This document shows, piece after piece, positions 9,519 through 17,787 of a DNA stretch of 55,785 bases. A program made the translations under genes and the position numbers. Each line of letters begins with the position of its first letter. Position 1 is the first letter of the stretch. The notes under the pieces are model-generated. The model did not search any database, was not told where the DNA came from, and saw only the letters and a list, made by a program, of their open reading frames with translations. The DNA is taken from NCBI GenBank assembly GCA_002453155.1, contig DKGG01000052.1:36806-92590 (forward strand), in the 5' to 3' direction. Source of the stretch: Bdellovibrionaceae bacterium UBA6776 (GTDB lineage Bacteria; Bdellovibrionota; Bdellovibrionia; Bdellovibrionales; UBA1609).

Positions 9519-10728
9519 GGGAGTCGTCCTCTATGCTTTTATATCTCGCAAGACCCGCTATGGCCTGCTCGTATTTTGACTTTAAAGAAAGGATTTGAAG
9601 CTGCACATTTGGAATAGACAAATAGGTGTCCAAATGTTCTTGAAGGCTACTTAAATCTCTAGGTGCAATATTCTGAAACAATCGCTTTCTCTTTAAAGAC
9701 CGAGGCAAGATATTTTCTGTCAGAACACCAATTTGGTTTTTTAAGCTATCTATGGCTTTTTCTAAATTTGCCTTGTCAGCCTGGATAGATCTTTTTGTTT
9801 TTTGAAGTTCAATTTCTGCGGATACCCTTTGAGCGGAGGCTTGGTTGGAAGACGACTTTGGCTGCCAAAAATAGACAAAAGGAAGAGAAACTCCTACCAT
9901 AATTTGATTGTTTTCAGGAAACATTGCCGTTTGCTCCATGTGACTGTAAGTCACATTTAGATCAGGAAGCCATTCTGATTTCCCTGCACTTTCCAAAGAC
10001 TCATAACGCTTTACTTGTTTTTTTGCTGACCGAACCTGAGGAACATTTTCAAGAGAGCTAATTTTAGGAGCTTGAGACAAACCTGGGTCTTTGGCTTTAA
10101 ACGTAAACGTCTGCGGGTCCTTATCTAAAAACTGAGCCGCCATTGTCATGCGCTCTTTTTGAACCTGCGAGAGCATTTCTAAATCATTCTTGACTTGATC
10201 AAGCTCCGATTCTGCTTTCAATAGATGAACTTTCGCGAAGGTATCAGATCTTGAGACAGATCTAGCTATCGCCAAATGTTTTTTTAAGAGACTGGCTTTT
10301 TCCTGTAAAATCCGCTCTTGCTCTTGAGATTCCCATACAAAAAAATAAATGTAATGAGCCACTGCCTTAATTTCTTGGGCCTTTGCCTCTAGACTGCTTT
10401 TTTCCGCATCCACAGCATACTGTCTCGCCTTGTAGTCCGAGCTGATCTTGGTTGGAAATGGAATTGACTGACTGACTTGCCAGCCCCTAGCGGTGCCTCC
10501 ACCTTTCATCTCCATTTGACTGACTCCGACTTGAAGCGAAGGAACTCTAATCCCAGAGGCTTCGGCCTTGACTTGGTTCAAATCAGATTCTTCAAGACGT
10601 AGATCTAAATTGCTCTTGAGGGCCTGTGACTGAAATTCCTGAGGTGTTAATAGCTCTTCGGCTAAACACAGGCTAGACCCTCCAAAAGCAATTAAAACAG
10701 CCATAATTTTATAAAGATGATGTTCCAT
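9511..10728 (-). CDS. cusC: TolC-family outer-membrane efflux protein (CusC/CzcC type)
   Basis: 405 residues: a signal peptide (cleavage near LCLAEE), then two repeats of long helices rich in Gln, Lys and Glu with heptad character, typical of outer membrane efflux proteins. It is the first gene of the 8-gene copper operon and would form the outer-membrane channel for the RND pump. The -10 element of its ECF-type promoter (10734-10742) lies only 6 bp before the ATG, so the message may be leaderless, or translation may begin at the second Met (about 10704). Confidence 0.88.
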   Translation of the reverse strand: MEHHLYKIMAVLIAFGGSSLCLAEELLTPQEFQSQALKSNLDLRLEESDLNQVKAEASGIRVPSLQVGVSQMEMKGGGTARGWQVSQSIPFPTKISSDYKARQYAVDAEKSSLEAKAQEIKAVAHYIYFFVWESQEQERILQEKASLLKKHLAIARSVSRSDTFAKVHLLKAESELDQVKNDLEMLSQVQKERMTMAAQFLDKDPQTFTFKAKDPGLSQAPKISSLENVPQVRSAKKQVKRYESLESAGKSEWLPDLNVTYSHMEQTAMFPENNQIMVGVSLPFVYFWQPKSSSNQASAQRVSAEIELQKTKRSIQADKANLEKAIDSLKNQIGVLTENILPRSLKRKRLFQNIAPRDLSSLQEHLDTYLSIPNVQLQILSLKSKYEQAIAGLARYKSIEDDSHE

Positions 10729-10733
10729 ACCCT

Positions 10734-10763
10734 TAGTACGAGAAAACTTAAGACTTGTGACAA
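10734..10763 (-). promoter_or_regulatory. ECF-type promoter of the copper efflux operon
   Basis: Read on the reverse strand: TTGTCACAA (10763-10755), 12 bp, CTCGTACTA (10742-10734). The identical pair with identical spacing faces the other way at 10815-10844 in front of the sigma factor gene, and the intervening 12 bases differ. Conservation of only the two blocks indicates -35 and -10 elements of the adjacent ECF sigma factor. Confidence 0.75.
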
Positions 10764-10814
10764 AACTGCAAAATCTCGTGTCTTTTTATGAGAAATGGCC
10801 TATTTTTTAAGCTG

Positions 10815-10844
10815 TTGTCACAAATTGATTAAATTCTCGTACTA
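10815..10844 (+). promoter_or_regulatory. ECF-type autoregulatory promoter of the sigma factor gene
   Basis: TTGTCACAA (10815-10823), 12 bp spacer, CTCGTACTA (10836-10844); a transcription start would fall near 10850. An AAGGA ribosome-binding site follows at about 10866, ahead of the ATG at 10875. It is identical in both blocks to the divergent promoter at 10734-10763, which points to autoregulation by the encoded ECF factor. Confidence 0.75.
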
Positions 10845-10874
10845 GAAAATAGGCGCTTAAAGTTTAAGGACCAA

Positions 10875-11453
10875 ATGAGTAGTGAAAGTCGTCAAATAGA
10901 TAGAAAAGACCTAACTGATGAGGAGCTTATGGAGCTATATCAATCGAGTGACTATTTAGCATTTGAAATGCTCTATCAAAGGCATTCTGGTCGCATCTAC
11001 AAGTATCTCACAGGAAAAGTAGGCTCTGAGATAGGTCAGGAGCTTTTACAAGACACTTTTGCTCGCATCCATAAATCGCGCGATAAATACAACATTCAGT
11101 TTCCATTTCTGCCCTGGGTTTTTACTATCGTTCGTAATCTATTAAGAGATTATTATAAAAAAGCAGAAACTCAAACTGTACAAAACTCTGTAGGACTTGA
11201 AGCTCTTTCTCTGGAAGCGAGTTCAGAGCTAACAAGCGTTGGGAGCCTTAGTCAGTTAGAAGTTTCCTTAGAAAGTCTTCCAGATCATCAGAGGCGCGCT
11301 CTAAGACTGCGTTATCTCGACGATTGGACTTTTGAGAAAATTGCAGAAGAGATTGAAACCAGTCCTCAAAATGTTCGCCAGCTTATTAGTCGAGGTTTAA
11401 AGAAGATTAGAGCCTCTTTAAATTCTCAAGATGGAGAGAGTCATGAAAAATAA
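10875..11453 (+). CDS. ECF RNA polymerase sigma factor
   Basis: 192 residues with sigma-70 region 2 (about 15-85: AFEMLYQRHSGRIYKYL, then GQELLQDTFARIHKSRD and FPFLPWVFTIVRNLLRDYYKK) and region 4 (about 130-185: LPDHQRRALRLRYLDDWTF, with a helix-turn-helix EIETSPQNVRQLISRGLKKIR). Regions 1 and 3 are absent, as in ECF factors. It is followed, with overlap, by a small membrane protein likely to be its anti-sigma. The shared divergent promoters indicate that it drives itself and the copper efflux operon, comparable in logic to metal-responsive ECF systems such as CnrH. Confidence 0.93.
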   Translation: MSSESRQIDRKDLTDEELMELYQSSDYLAFEMLYQRHSGRIYKYLTGKVGSEIGQELLQDTFARIHKSRDKYNIQFPFLPWVFTIVRNLLRDYYKKAETQTVQNSVGLEALSLEASSELTSVGSLSQLEVSLESLPDHQRRALRLRYLDDWTFEKIAEEIETSPQNVRQLISRGLKKIRASLNSQDGESHEK

Positions 11454-11979
11454 TATGAATGAAAAAGAATGGCTTAATGACTTTAATGAATTTATGGAGT
11501 GTGAAAGTGTTCAGCCTCCTGAAGCTTTGTCACAAAAGATTCTTTTAAGTACCAAGAAGCTGATTAATCCCTCGCCTTGGCTCGTTTTTGCCAAATTACT
11601 TGGGGTTCACTCTATTTTTGGCACTCTTTCTTTGGCAATCTGTAATCAGTTTGGCCTGAACCCATTTAATACTCATTTATCCTTATCAGAGTATTTTATG
11701 ACTTTTGGACATTCCGTCTGTATGACCTTATGTGGAGTGATTTTTGTAGGCTTTAGCTTATTAGCCGCCTGGATGATTCTCTCTAGAGACGAGTTTTACG
11801 TTATCAAGAAAAACTATTTGATTCAGATTTTCTCATTAAGCTTTCTTTCCTTAGCAACATTTGTCGCCTTAGGCGCTCATGTCAGCCTTAGTATCTCTAT
11901 TTTATGGACCCTGGGTGCAATTGTCGGCGGAGCACTACCTACTTGGATGCTTGCGCACAAGCGACTGCATTTTGCCTAG
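11443..11979 (+). CDS. Membrane anti-sigma factor candidate
   Basis: 178 residues: a soluble N-terminus of about 40 residues with acidic and aromatic character (WLNDFNEFMECE), then about four membrane helices. ATG 11443 is preceded by GGAGAG and overlaps the sigma factor stop by 11 bp, a coupled arrangement. One helix contains a cluster of His, Cys and Met (GHSVCMTLC) that could bind metal. It resembles small polytopic ECF anti-sigma factors in layout. The role is inferred from position; I do not assign a specific family. Confidence 0.65.
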   Translation: MKNNMNEKEWLNDFNEFMECESVQPPEALSQKILLSTKKLINPSPWLVFAKLLGVHSIFGTLSLAICNQFGLNPFNTHLSLSEYFMTFGHSVCMTLCGVIFVGFSLLAAWMILSRDEFYVIKKNYLIQIFSLSFLSLATFVALGAHVSLSISILWTLGAIVGGALPTWMLAHKRLHFA

Positions 11980-11982
11980 ATC

Positions 11983-13428
11983 TCAAATTACTTTGAAGTC
12001 GCGCATCATGCCCATCGAACCATGTTCTAAGTTATGGCAATGAAAGGGAAAGTACCCAGTATAATCATCGAATCTTTTGATCACCCGGACGGTTTCACCT
12101 CCTGCGAGCAGAATTGTATCCTTCCATCCGCTATCCATAAATCCAATATCTTTTGAACTTCGAGAGAGCACTTGAAATTGGGAACCATGAACATGTATCG
12201 GATGAGGCATTCCCATTTTATTTTCAAACTCCCAAATCTCCATTGTGTTTAACTTCACAGTTTCTTTTTCTCGAACCGCTTTCATTTCATAGGTCAGACC
12301 ATCTATTGTCCATCCTGTAGCGGGAGTCATTTCTAGAGTAAACTTCTTAGGTGAATCAAAATTAATGGCCTCACTGGGATCTAACTTTTGAATGACTGAA
12401 AATTGAGAAGGTAAGGTTTTTTCAGTGTAGCCATCTCCGATGACTTCAAATGGAATCAGTGTAAATGGATCACCTTGTCCCACTTGAAAGGGAATACTTT
12501 GTAACTCCACCATTTTACTCGGCGAAAAACTTCTAAAGTCTCTATAGAGATCCACTCGTTCACCAGGAGCCAGGTATAGATACTCTCTTTGTTCTGGAGC
12601 AGCCAGCAAACCACCATCATTACCTATAATAATTAATGGCTCTCCATCGCTCCACGCGAGCTTGTACAACCGAGCATTCGAGCCATTGAGCAGACGAATA
12701 CGATAGGCATCTTTACTTAAATTTTGCTTAATTGGACGCTGACCATTGATAAAGAGAACATTTCCCATCATACCCATCATTAAGTCATGCCCTCCGCCCT
12801 GTAGATAAGAGAGAGAGTTGTCTTCTTGAAATAATCGATCTTGAATACAAAAGTTTAAGTCAAATTGACCATCAGGCAAACCATACTGAGACTCATGACC
12901 ACCTTCAACGATGAGCATCCCTGCAAGCCCATGATAAATCTGGTAAGCTGTTCTTCCATGTGGATGAGGATGATACCAATAAGTTCCTGGGCGTTGATTA
13001 ACCGTAAATTCATAGACATAACTTTCATTGGCATTTATCGCATAGCTCGGATGAGAGTCATATTTTTCTTCTAGATGCAGGCCATGCCAGTGAATAATGG
13101 ATTTTTCATCTAAATGATTTTGAAAAATAATTTTTACTTTTTGTCCTTGCTGAAAACGCAAAGTCGGCCCCATGAATCCTTGCTGAAAATTTGTAACCAC
13201 TCTTGAGTCACCACGAATCAATTCAGCCTCATAACAAAGCATGGGAGTACTATCACCGGATAACAAAGGCACATTTTTTTTTGTTGCTTTTAATAAGATC
13301 TCTACATCGGCTGGATCTGATGATTGAGCTAAAGCTTTGCTAAAAGGAAAGAGGCTAGGAAAGGTGTATAGCCCCATAGCTCCCGCAAATGAACTCTTCA
13401 AAAAACCACGTCTGTTAAAAGTTGCCAC
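11983..13428 (-). CDS. Tat-exported multicopper oxidase (CueO/CotA-like)
   Basis: 481 residues from a GTG start preceded by GGGAGG; this start gives a compact Tat signal (NRRGFLKSS ... ALAQ). All four copper-binding motifs are present: HWHG (type 2/3), WYHPHPHG, HPIHVHG, and HCHNLEHGSMGM with the type 1 Cys and an axial Met. It should oxidise Cu+ to the less toxic Cu2+ in the periplasm. An upstream GTG (13455) would add nine residues but lacks a site. It ends 3 bp from the anti-sigma gene in convergent orientation. Confidence 0.92.
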   Translation of the reverse strand: MATFNRRGFLKSSFAGAMGLYTFPSLFPFSKALAQSSDPADVEILLKATKKNVPLLSGDSTPMLCYEAELIRGDSRVVTNFQQGFMGPTLRFQQGQKVKIIFQNHLDEKSIIHWHGLHLEEKYDSHPSYAINANESYVYEFTVNQRPGTYWYHPHPHGRTAYQIYHGLAGMLIVEGGHESQYGLPDGQFDLNFCIQDRLFQEDNSLSYLQGGGHDLMMGMMGNVLFINGQRPIKQNLSKDAYRIRLLNGSNARLYKLAWSDGEPLIIIGNDGGLLAAPEQREYLYLAPGERVDLYRDFRSFSPSKMVELQSIPFQVGQGDPFTLIPFEVIGDGYTEKTLPSQFSVIQKLDPSEAINFDSPKKFTLEMTPATGWTIDGLTYEMKAVREKETVKLNTMEIWEFENKMGMPHPIHVHGSQFQVLSRSSKDIGFMDSGWKDTILLAGGETVRVIKRFDDYTGYFPFHCHNLEHGSMGMMRDFKVI

Positions 13429-13520
13429 ACTACCTCCCCAAGCATTCCAAAACACATGAATTACTCAAAGAGGCTAAGTCTTCCAAGCATAATCACAGGT
13501 GCGCGCCGCAGCAGTATTTG

Positions 13521-15785
13521 TTAATAGGTATATCCTAAGCCAAGGCCCCACTCATCATAGGTTTCGTTGTAGCTTGCGACAAAGGACAGGTGCTTAGTCT
13601 GACGATATTCAAGCTCCGTGTAAAAACGGCGTATGGAGCTGTATTCAAAATTAAATTGAAGCTTATCCGTAAGTTGTATTTCGTTTTCAAACTCAACCTC
13701 AAATTCATCATCATCGAGTAGAGGCTGGTATTTCACATCCACTTCAATATTCAGCGGAAGAATCCAAGTAAATCCTACCGTTGGAGTGGTATCAAAATCC
13801 CCCTTCTCTTCCTCAGTTTTAGCACCAACATATAAACTTAAAAAGCGAGTCAAAGTTCTCGCCGCGTGAATTTCTCCTTCTAGATCCTTGTCGTAATTCC
13901 CGACGACATCATATTCAAACATATAGTAAGAACTAAAAAGTTTACCCTCTAATCTTGAGTAATTAGTTTGTGCTAACAGTTTGGAACTTAAGAAAAAGTC
14001 TGAAGTCATAGTAAATTCTTCTGAGTTTTCTCGATCTTTTTCAAAACTCTCAGGACCAGGATTATCCTCATAACGAACTATTCTCGTCATCCCATCCATC
14101 ATGTGGTAAAGAATATGGCAGTGAAAGAACCAGTCTTTTTCCTCATTGGCTGCAAACTCTATAACGGTTGTACTTAAAGGAGCTACATTGACGGTATGTT
14201 TAAGCACAGACCATTCACCCTGGTTTGTCATGACTCTAAAAAAGTGGCCATGAAGGTGCATCGGATGGTTCATCATTGTAGTGTTTTTCATCACGAACCG
14301 AACTCTTTCACCTTTTCTAATTTTTATGTAAGTATCAGGCCGCAAAGGACGACCATTGATCGTCCACACATAATTTTCCATATTCCCGTTTAAAGTGAAA
14401 TTAATATTTCTTAGTTTTTGATCTTGGTTTGTATCAATAGGCTCCTTTGCTTTTAAAAGGCCATAAGTGAGTTCATTATAAATTGGCTCTGGATTCTTCT
14501 GAACAAGATTATTTTTCTGACTTTGTGGTGCCATATTCATAATGCGAAAACTCTGCTCAGGTTTCATCATTTCTGGGTGCTTCATCTTCATATCCGCCAT
14601 CATCGGCATTAATGTCTTGTGGTCAGGTAGCGAATAAGTATCTTTTAGATCGTATTTAATGTCTTTTGGTATGTCTTGGAATTCATTCTTGTATACCATT
14701 GCGAACTCTTTCCAAAATCCCATTTTTGGCATCCCCATCATCTCACCCATTGTCACACCAATAGGCTGCTCCCAAGGCATAGGAGGTGCCGTAACCTTTT
14801 CAGTACCCTGGCTGCCAAGCCAAACTGATGAATAGCCTGAGTTATCAAAAGACGTTGCCCTTAACTCTAACTGCTTACTCTCATCTAGCTCAACAATAAC
14901 ATCATAGGTTTCAGCCACGCTTATCGGAAGAATTTTAACTCTAACTGGCTCAACAGGAAGACCGTCTGCCGCAACTACAGTCATATCCTTTCCTGCGTAC
15001 GTCACTTTAAATATGCTAGTTGCTGAGCCATTAATTAGTCTCAGCTTTGCTTTCTTTGGCTGATTTTTCGCGTTGAATAGCTGAATTGAAGGTTGTCCGT
15101 TCGCAGTGAAAAAGTCATATGCTACGTCAGCGTAATCCATTCCTCCCATACGCTGAAAGCTATTGCGCCACTTGGTTAGTGCTGAACCTGTTTGAAAGGC
15201 TTTGAGCCATGACTGAACAGTCCCCTTAAAAAGGTCGTAATACTCCCCATCTCTTTTAAGGTTTCTGTGTACAACTTCACCCGACTCATGTGTAAGATCA
15301 GCAAATAAAATAGTCTTCTCGGGAATGGTCTCTTGATAATCTTTGGGGAGCATTTTGATAGGTCCATATAGACCATCTTCCTCTTGAAACATCACATGAG
15401 AGTGATACCAATAAGTACCAGTTTGTTTTACCGGAAAACGATATAGTTTTGAAGAATGTGGTTCAATTGGAGGAGAGTTTACATAAGGCACTCCATCTTG
15501 ATCATTTGGAAGTAGAATGCCATGCCAGTGAATTAAGGTTTTCTCATCAGTATTATTTATGACATTAATTTCTGCTATATCGCCATACCGAAAGACAAGC
15601 TCCGGACCAGGAATTGATCCATTCAACCGTAACTTATTATTAAAGTTTTTTTTGCCAACCTGAATTGATCCTTTGGTGATCTCTAAATTATACCGGACAA
15701 CCTCCGCATGGGTTGTAAAGGAAAAAAGCAATATTCCTATAATTAACAAAAGAGCCTTATCGAAAACTTTCAAAGTAAGAATCAC
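13521..15785 (-). CDS. Multicopper oxidase fused to a CopB-like outer-membrane barrel
   Basis: 754 residues with a signal peptide. The CopA-type oxidase part has HWHG, WYHSHVMFQEEDGLYG, HPMHLHGHFF and HCHILYHMMDGM, with a Met-rich insert (MGEMMGMPKMGF, MPMMADMKMKHPEMM) typical of copper-resistance oxidases. From about residue 580 the sequence changes to alternating beta strands (KLLAQTNYSRLEGKLFSSYY ... GLGLGYTY) ending in an aromatic residue, as in CopB outer-membrane barrels. CopA and CopB are normally separate genes. GTG start; it lies 4 bp behind the 71-residue gene. Confidence 0.88.
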   Translation of the reverse strand: MILTLKVFDKALLLIIGILLFSFTTHAEVVRYNLEITKGSIQVGKKNFNNKLRLNGSIPGPELVFRYGDIAEINVINNTDEKTLIHWHGILLPNDQDGVPYVNSPPIEPHSSKLYRFPVKQTGTYWYHSHVMFQEEDGLYGPIKMLPKDYQETIPEKTILFADLTHESGEVVHRNLKRDGEYYDLFKGTVQSWLKAFQTGSALTKWRNSFQRMGGMDYADVAYDFFTANGQPSIQLFNAKNQPKKAKLRLINGSATSIFKVTYAGKDMTVVAADGLPVEPVRVKILPISVAETYDVIVELDESKQLELRATSFDNSGYSSVWLGSQGTEKVTAPPMPWEQPIGVTMGEMMGMPKMGFWKEFAMVYKNEFQDIPKDIKYDLKDTYSLPDHKTLMPMMADMKMKHPEMMKPEQSFRIMNMAPQSQKNNLVQKNPEPIYNELTYGLLKAKEPIDTNQDQKLRNINFTLNGNMENYVWTINGRPLRPDTYIKIRKGERVRFVMKNTTMMNHPMHLHGHFFRVMTNQGEWSVLKHTVNVAPLSTTVIEFAANEEKDWFFHCHILYHMMDGMTRIVRYEDNPGPESFEKDRENSEEFTMTSDFFLSSKLLAQTNYSRLEGKLFSSYYMFEYDVVGNYDKDLEGEIHAARTLTRFLSLYVGAKTEEEKGDFDTTPTVGFTWILPLNIEVDVKYQPLLDDDEFEVEFENEIQLTDKLQFNFEYSSIRRFYTELEYRQTKHLSFVASYNETYDEWGLGLGYTY

Positions 15786-15789
15786 TTTC

Positions 15790-16005
15790 TTACCTGCGCG
15801 AACTACTGAATTTACGAACTAAGAAAAAGACAAACCATATTGTAATTGCAAGGAAGCCAAGAAAAAGTAAGCCCGAAAAAAGCATCCCCCATCCCATTGA
15901 GCCGCACATAACGCAGCTCCCCTGCATTTGTCCGAATGCAAAAATAGGGAAAAGAAGTATTACTAGGAAATAAGCTGCTAACATTTTTTTCAAATCATGC
16001 TTCAT
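15790..16005 (-). CDS. Small membrane protein with CVMC motif
   Basis: 71 residues: a signal-like hydrophobic N-terminus, a short loop QGSCVMCGSMGWGM rich in Cys and Met, a single membrane helix and a basic tail (RKFSSSRR). It is not a family I can name. The CxxC plus Met cluster facing the periplasm and its position as first gene of the oxidase cluster suggest copper binding. A TATAAT-like -10 is visible upstream at about 16045, but no copy of the ECF promoter is. Confidence 0.6.
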   Translation of the reverse strand: MKHDLKKMLAAYFLVILLFPIFAFGQMQGSCVMCGSMGWGMLFSGLLFLGFLAITIWFVFFLVRKFSSSRR

Positions 16006-16080
16006 ACGTACTATTTAACCTAAAATCTTTAAAATAGACTTAAGATTAATTATAAGAAATGATTAAAGATCTACACATTT

Positions 16081-16686
16081 CTATGCAATCTTAGCACGAC
16101 TTAGAATTCCAAAGGCAGATCTCAAGAATAATACAGTAATACCCAATCCAACGAAGAGATCCGGCAAAGGGGATCGTAATTGATAGACCAAAAATGCCGC
16201 AATTAACACGGAGACATTGGAAATAATATCATTCCTAGAACAAATCCATACCGACTCAAAATTAATATCATCATTCTTATGACGAGTAAGCAGTGCTAAA
16301 CAAATTAAATTCGCTATCAAGGCAAAAATTCCGATAATCGTCATAAGTTCGGCTTCGGGTAACACCTGAAAAAGAAAGCGATAAATTGCGCGGAATAACA
16401 CAACTAGCCCAAGGCCAATCATAAGGTAAGCTTTAAATTTCGAGGCCGCAATTTTAGCTGAAAAGCTTCGCTTTACTACATACAAACTGGAACCGTATGC
16501 AAGAGCATCCGCAAGCATATCCAAGGAATCTCCCACAAGTGCCGTAGAATCTGAGATCCAGCCGAGTATAAACTCTACTAAAAACATCGCCAAGTTGATA
16601 AACAAGACAATCCACAAGACCTTTGCTTGTCTGGTAGCCAAAGACTTAAGATCTTGCTCTTTGTTTGCACAACAACTATCTGCCAA
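16081..16686 (-). CDS. Short cation-diffusion-facilitator-type transporter
   Basis: 201 residues with about six membrane helices and an N-terminal SCC motif. GWISDSTALVGDSLDMLADALAYG matches CDF helix 2 (metal-binding Asp residues), and SRNDIISNVSVL matches helix 5. The C-terminal cytoplasmic domain of full-length CDF proteins (about 300 residues) is absent; such short forms are common among metal-island cation transporters. TTG start with a weak ribosome site. It probably exports a divalent metal; specificity is unknown. Confidence 0.82.
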   Translation of the reverse strand: MADSCCANKEQDLKSLATRQAKVLWIVLFINLAMFLVEFILGWISDSTALVGDSLDMLADALAYGSSLYVVKRSFSAKIAASKFKAYLMIGLGLVVLFRAIYRFLFQVLPEAELMTIIGIFALIANLICLALLTRHKNDDINFESVWICSRNDIISNVSVLIAAFLVYQLRSPLPDLFVGLGITVLFLRSAFGILSRAKIA

Positions 16687-16769
16687 TTTTTTACACTTTC
16701 AGTTACTAGAAACTCTTATGTACCACTAGTTATTTAACAAGTCCGCTATTTACAAGAACGTCGCGTCAT

Positions 16770-17063
16770 CTTGTTGCGTTTAAGACCGCAACAAGATTTT
16801 AAGCCCTGTTACCGCAACAAATACGCAACAAACGCTTGGTTGATTGAACGTATTTTCAAGGATTTAGTAACGACAGGTCTACGTTCAAAAATCTCATGTT
16901 TTCAACCACTTATAGAAGGGCCTGATCTTTCATAGTTTAACAATTACAACACTTTACATTAACCAGCCTTCGGCAAACTCGATCCATTTTGGCTCTGGAC
17001 GCACTAGACTCAAAATCCGGTACCAGCAATGGTGTGGGAGTTCGACTCTCCCCCGAGGCACCA
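16770..17063 (+). repeat. Right end of island 1: conserved arm plus tRNA-Leu 3' fragment
   Basis: A segment of about 290 bp closely matches 29938-30231. It contains a hairpin (CTTGTTGCG/CGCAACAAG, 16770-16795), the paired GCAACAA repeat (16814-16831), about 150 bp of conserved sequence including ACATTAACCAGCCTTCGGC, and the tRNA-Leu 3' end (17007-17063, 56 of 57 identical to positions 15-71). The fragment lacks the 5' half of a tRNA and is not functional. The remaining sequence of the 16687-17346 gap is the left arm of island 2 and a possible gene remnant. Confidence 0.75.
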
Positions 17064-17125
17064 ACGATTTCAATGAGTTAGCTGATTTTGTTTGTTTTTC
17101 TCTGGTTTCTTTGAGCTCTAAGACC

Positions 17126-17143
17126 GTAACAAATACGCAACAA
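17126..17143 (+). repeat. Left-arm paired repeat of island 2
   Basis: GTAACAA (17126-17132) and GCAACAA (17137-17143) have the same 11-bp period as at 132-149, and sit 63 bp after the tRNA fragment against 61 bp in island 1. Together with the right-arm pairs this defines matching left and right ends for two tandem elements. Confidence 0.5.
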
Positions 17144-17152
17144 AAAGTTTTA

Positions 17153-17319
17153 TCAGAAATTGGGAAATAGACTCTTCGTCCGCCTCTTAATTTTACGTAG
17201 GTGCGATTTTGCCAGACACGATAGACGAGATTTCCCGTGCGTCTACCCTATTTCACTTCGACAACAGAAGTGAGTAATTCCTTTAAGCGTCGTAGTGTAA
17301 TATTTTTTTCAGAGCCAAA
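17153..17319 (-). pseudogene. Possible degraded gene fragment
   Basis: On the reverse strand one frame reads as protein-like sequence (FGSEKNITLRRLKELLTSV ..., then after a TAG at 17248-17250 ... GNLVYRVWQNRTYVKL). No start, ribosome site or full domain is present and I recognise no family. It sits directly inside the left arm of island 2, where integrase genes often lie, so it could be a remnant of one or of any passenger. Chance is not excluded. Confidence 0.2.
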
Positions 17320-17346
17320 CTATGATCGACCGATTTCTCTAAACAG

Positions 17347-17787
17347 TTATACAATCCTGTTAGCAATTCTACGCTGAAGCGAAGCCAATATATCATGACT
17401 AAATTCTGTAAGCTCTAACGATCTGAATAAATGAGACTCGATTCTTTCATGCTCTATCATCGCAGTTTTTAGTGCGGCTATTAAGACTTTAAATGATACT
17501 GCTCTTTTTTCCCTCAGCGCATATCTTGCTTCCTCTAAAAGCTCTATTAAATTTCGATGTTCACTCCGCATTACAGTAGCCTCTTCAATTGCTACCTTAT
17601 CTAAAAGACCTTCTTCTTCAATTTTAATATGCTCCCTTACCGCCCGCGCCGCCTTATCAAAAAGATCCCATGCATAATCGTGATCCTCAAATTTGAGACA
17701 ACAAATACCCTCAACAAGCCTCCTAAAGGACTCATCAATAAGGATCTGGTCTAACTTGAGAGTATCTAAAACTTCTTTTTTCTTCAT
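17347..17787 (-). CDS. Hemerythrin-like (HHE) protein
   Basis: 146 residues, all helical. Candidate iron ligands lie in REHIKIEEE, RSEHRNL and IEHERIESH, following the H...E/HxxxE pattern of hemerythrin HHE domains. The usual N-terminal His of helix 1 is not evident (DQILIDESF), so the di-iron site may be altered. The ATG overlaps the stop of the decarboxylase (ATGA) with GGAGAGG just upstream, so it is translationally coupled as the last gene of the NO-response operon. Hemerythrins of this type bind O2 or NO or serve in iron-sulfur repair; the exact role here is unknown. Confidence 0.75.
   Translation of the reverse strand: MKKKEVLDTLKLDQILIDESFRRLVEGICCLKFEDHDYAWDLFDKAARAVREHIKIEEEGLLDKVAIEEATVMRSEHRNLIELLEEARYALREKRAVSFKVLIAALKTAMIEHERIESHLFRSLELTEFSHDILASLQRRIANRIV

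Larger units (their letters stand above)
72..17063. mobile_element. Integrated island 1 (copper/silver resistance), no integrase seen
   Basis: The segment is bounded on the left by the tRNA-Leu 3' end and on the right by a 57-bp duplicate of that end (17007-17063), the usual footprint of site-specific integration into a tRNA gene. Paired GCAACAA repeats lie about 60 bp inside the left end and about 180 bp inside the right end, as arm-type integrase sites would. The cargo is almost entirely copper efflux and oxidation with its own ECF regulator. I see no integrase, excisionase or transfer gene, so it is either degenerate or moved by an integrase encoded elsewhere. Confidence 0.7.

Noticed and set aside
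17007..17063. A second functional tRNA-Leu gene
   Set aside because: Only the 3' half is present; upstream sequence does not form the D-arm or the 5' acceptor strand.
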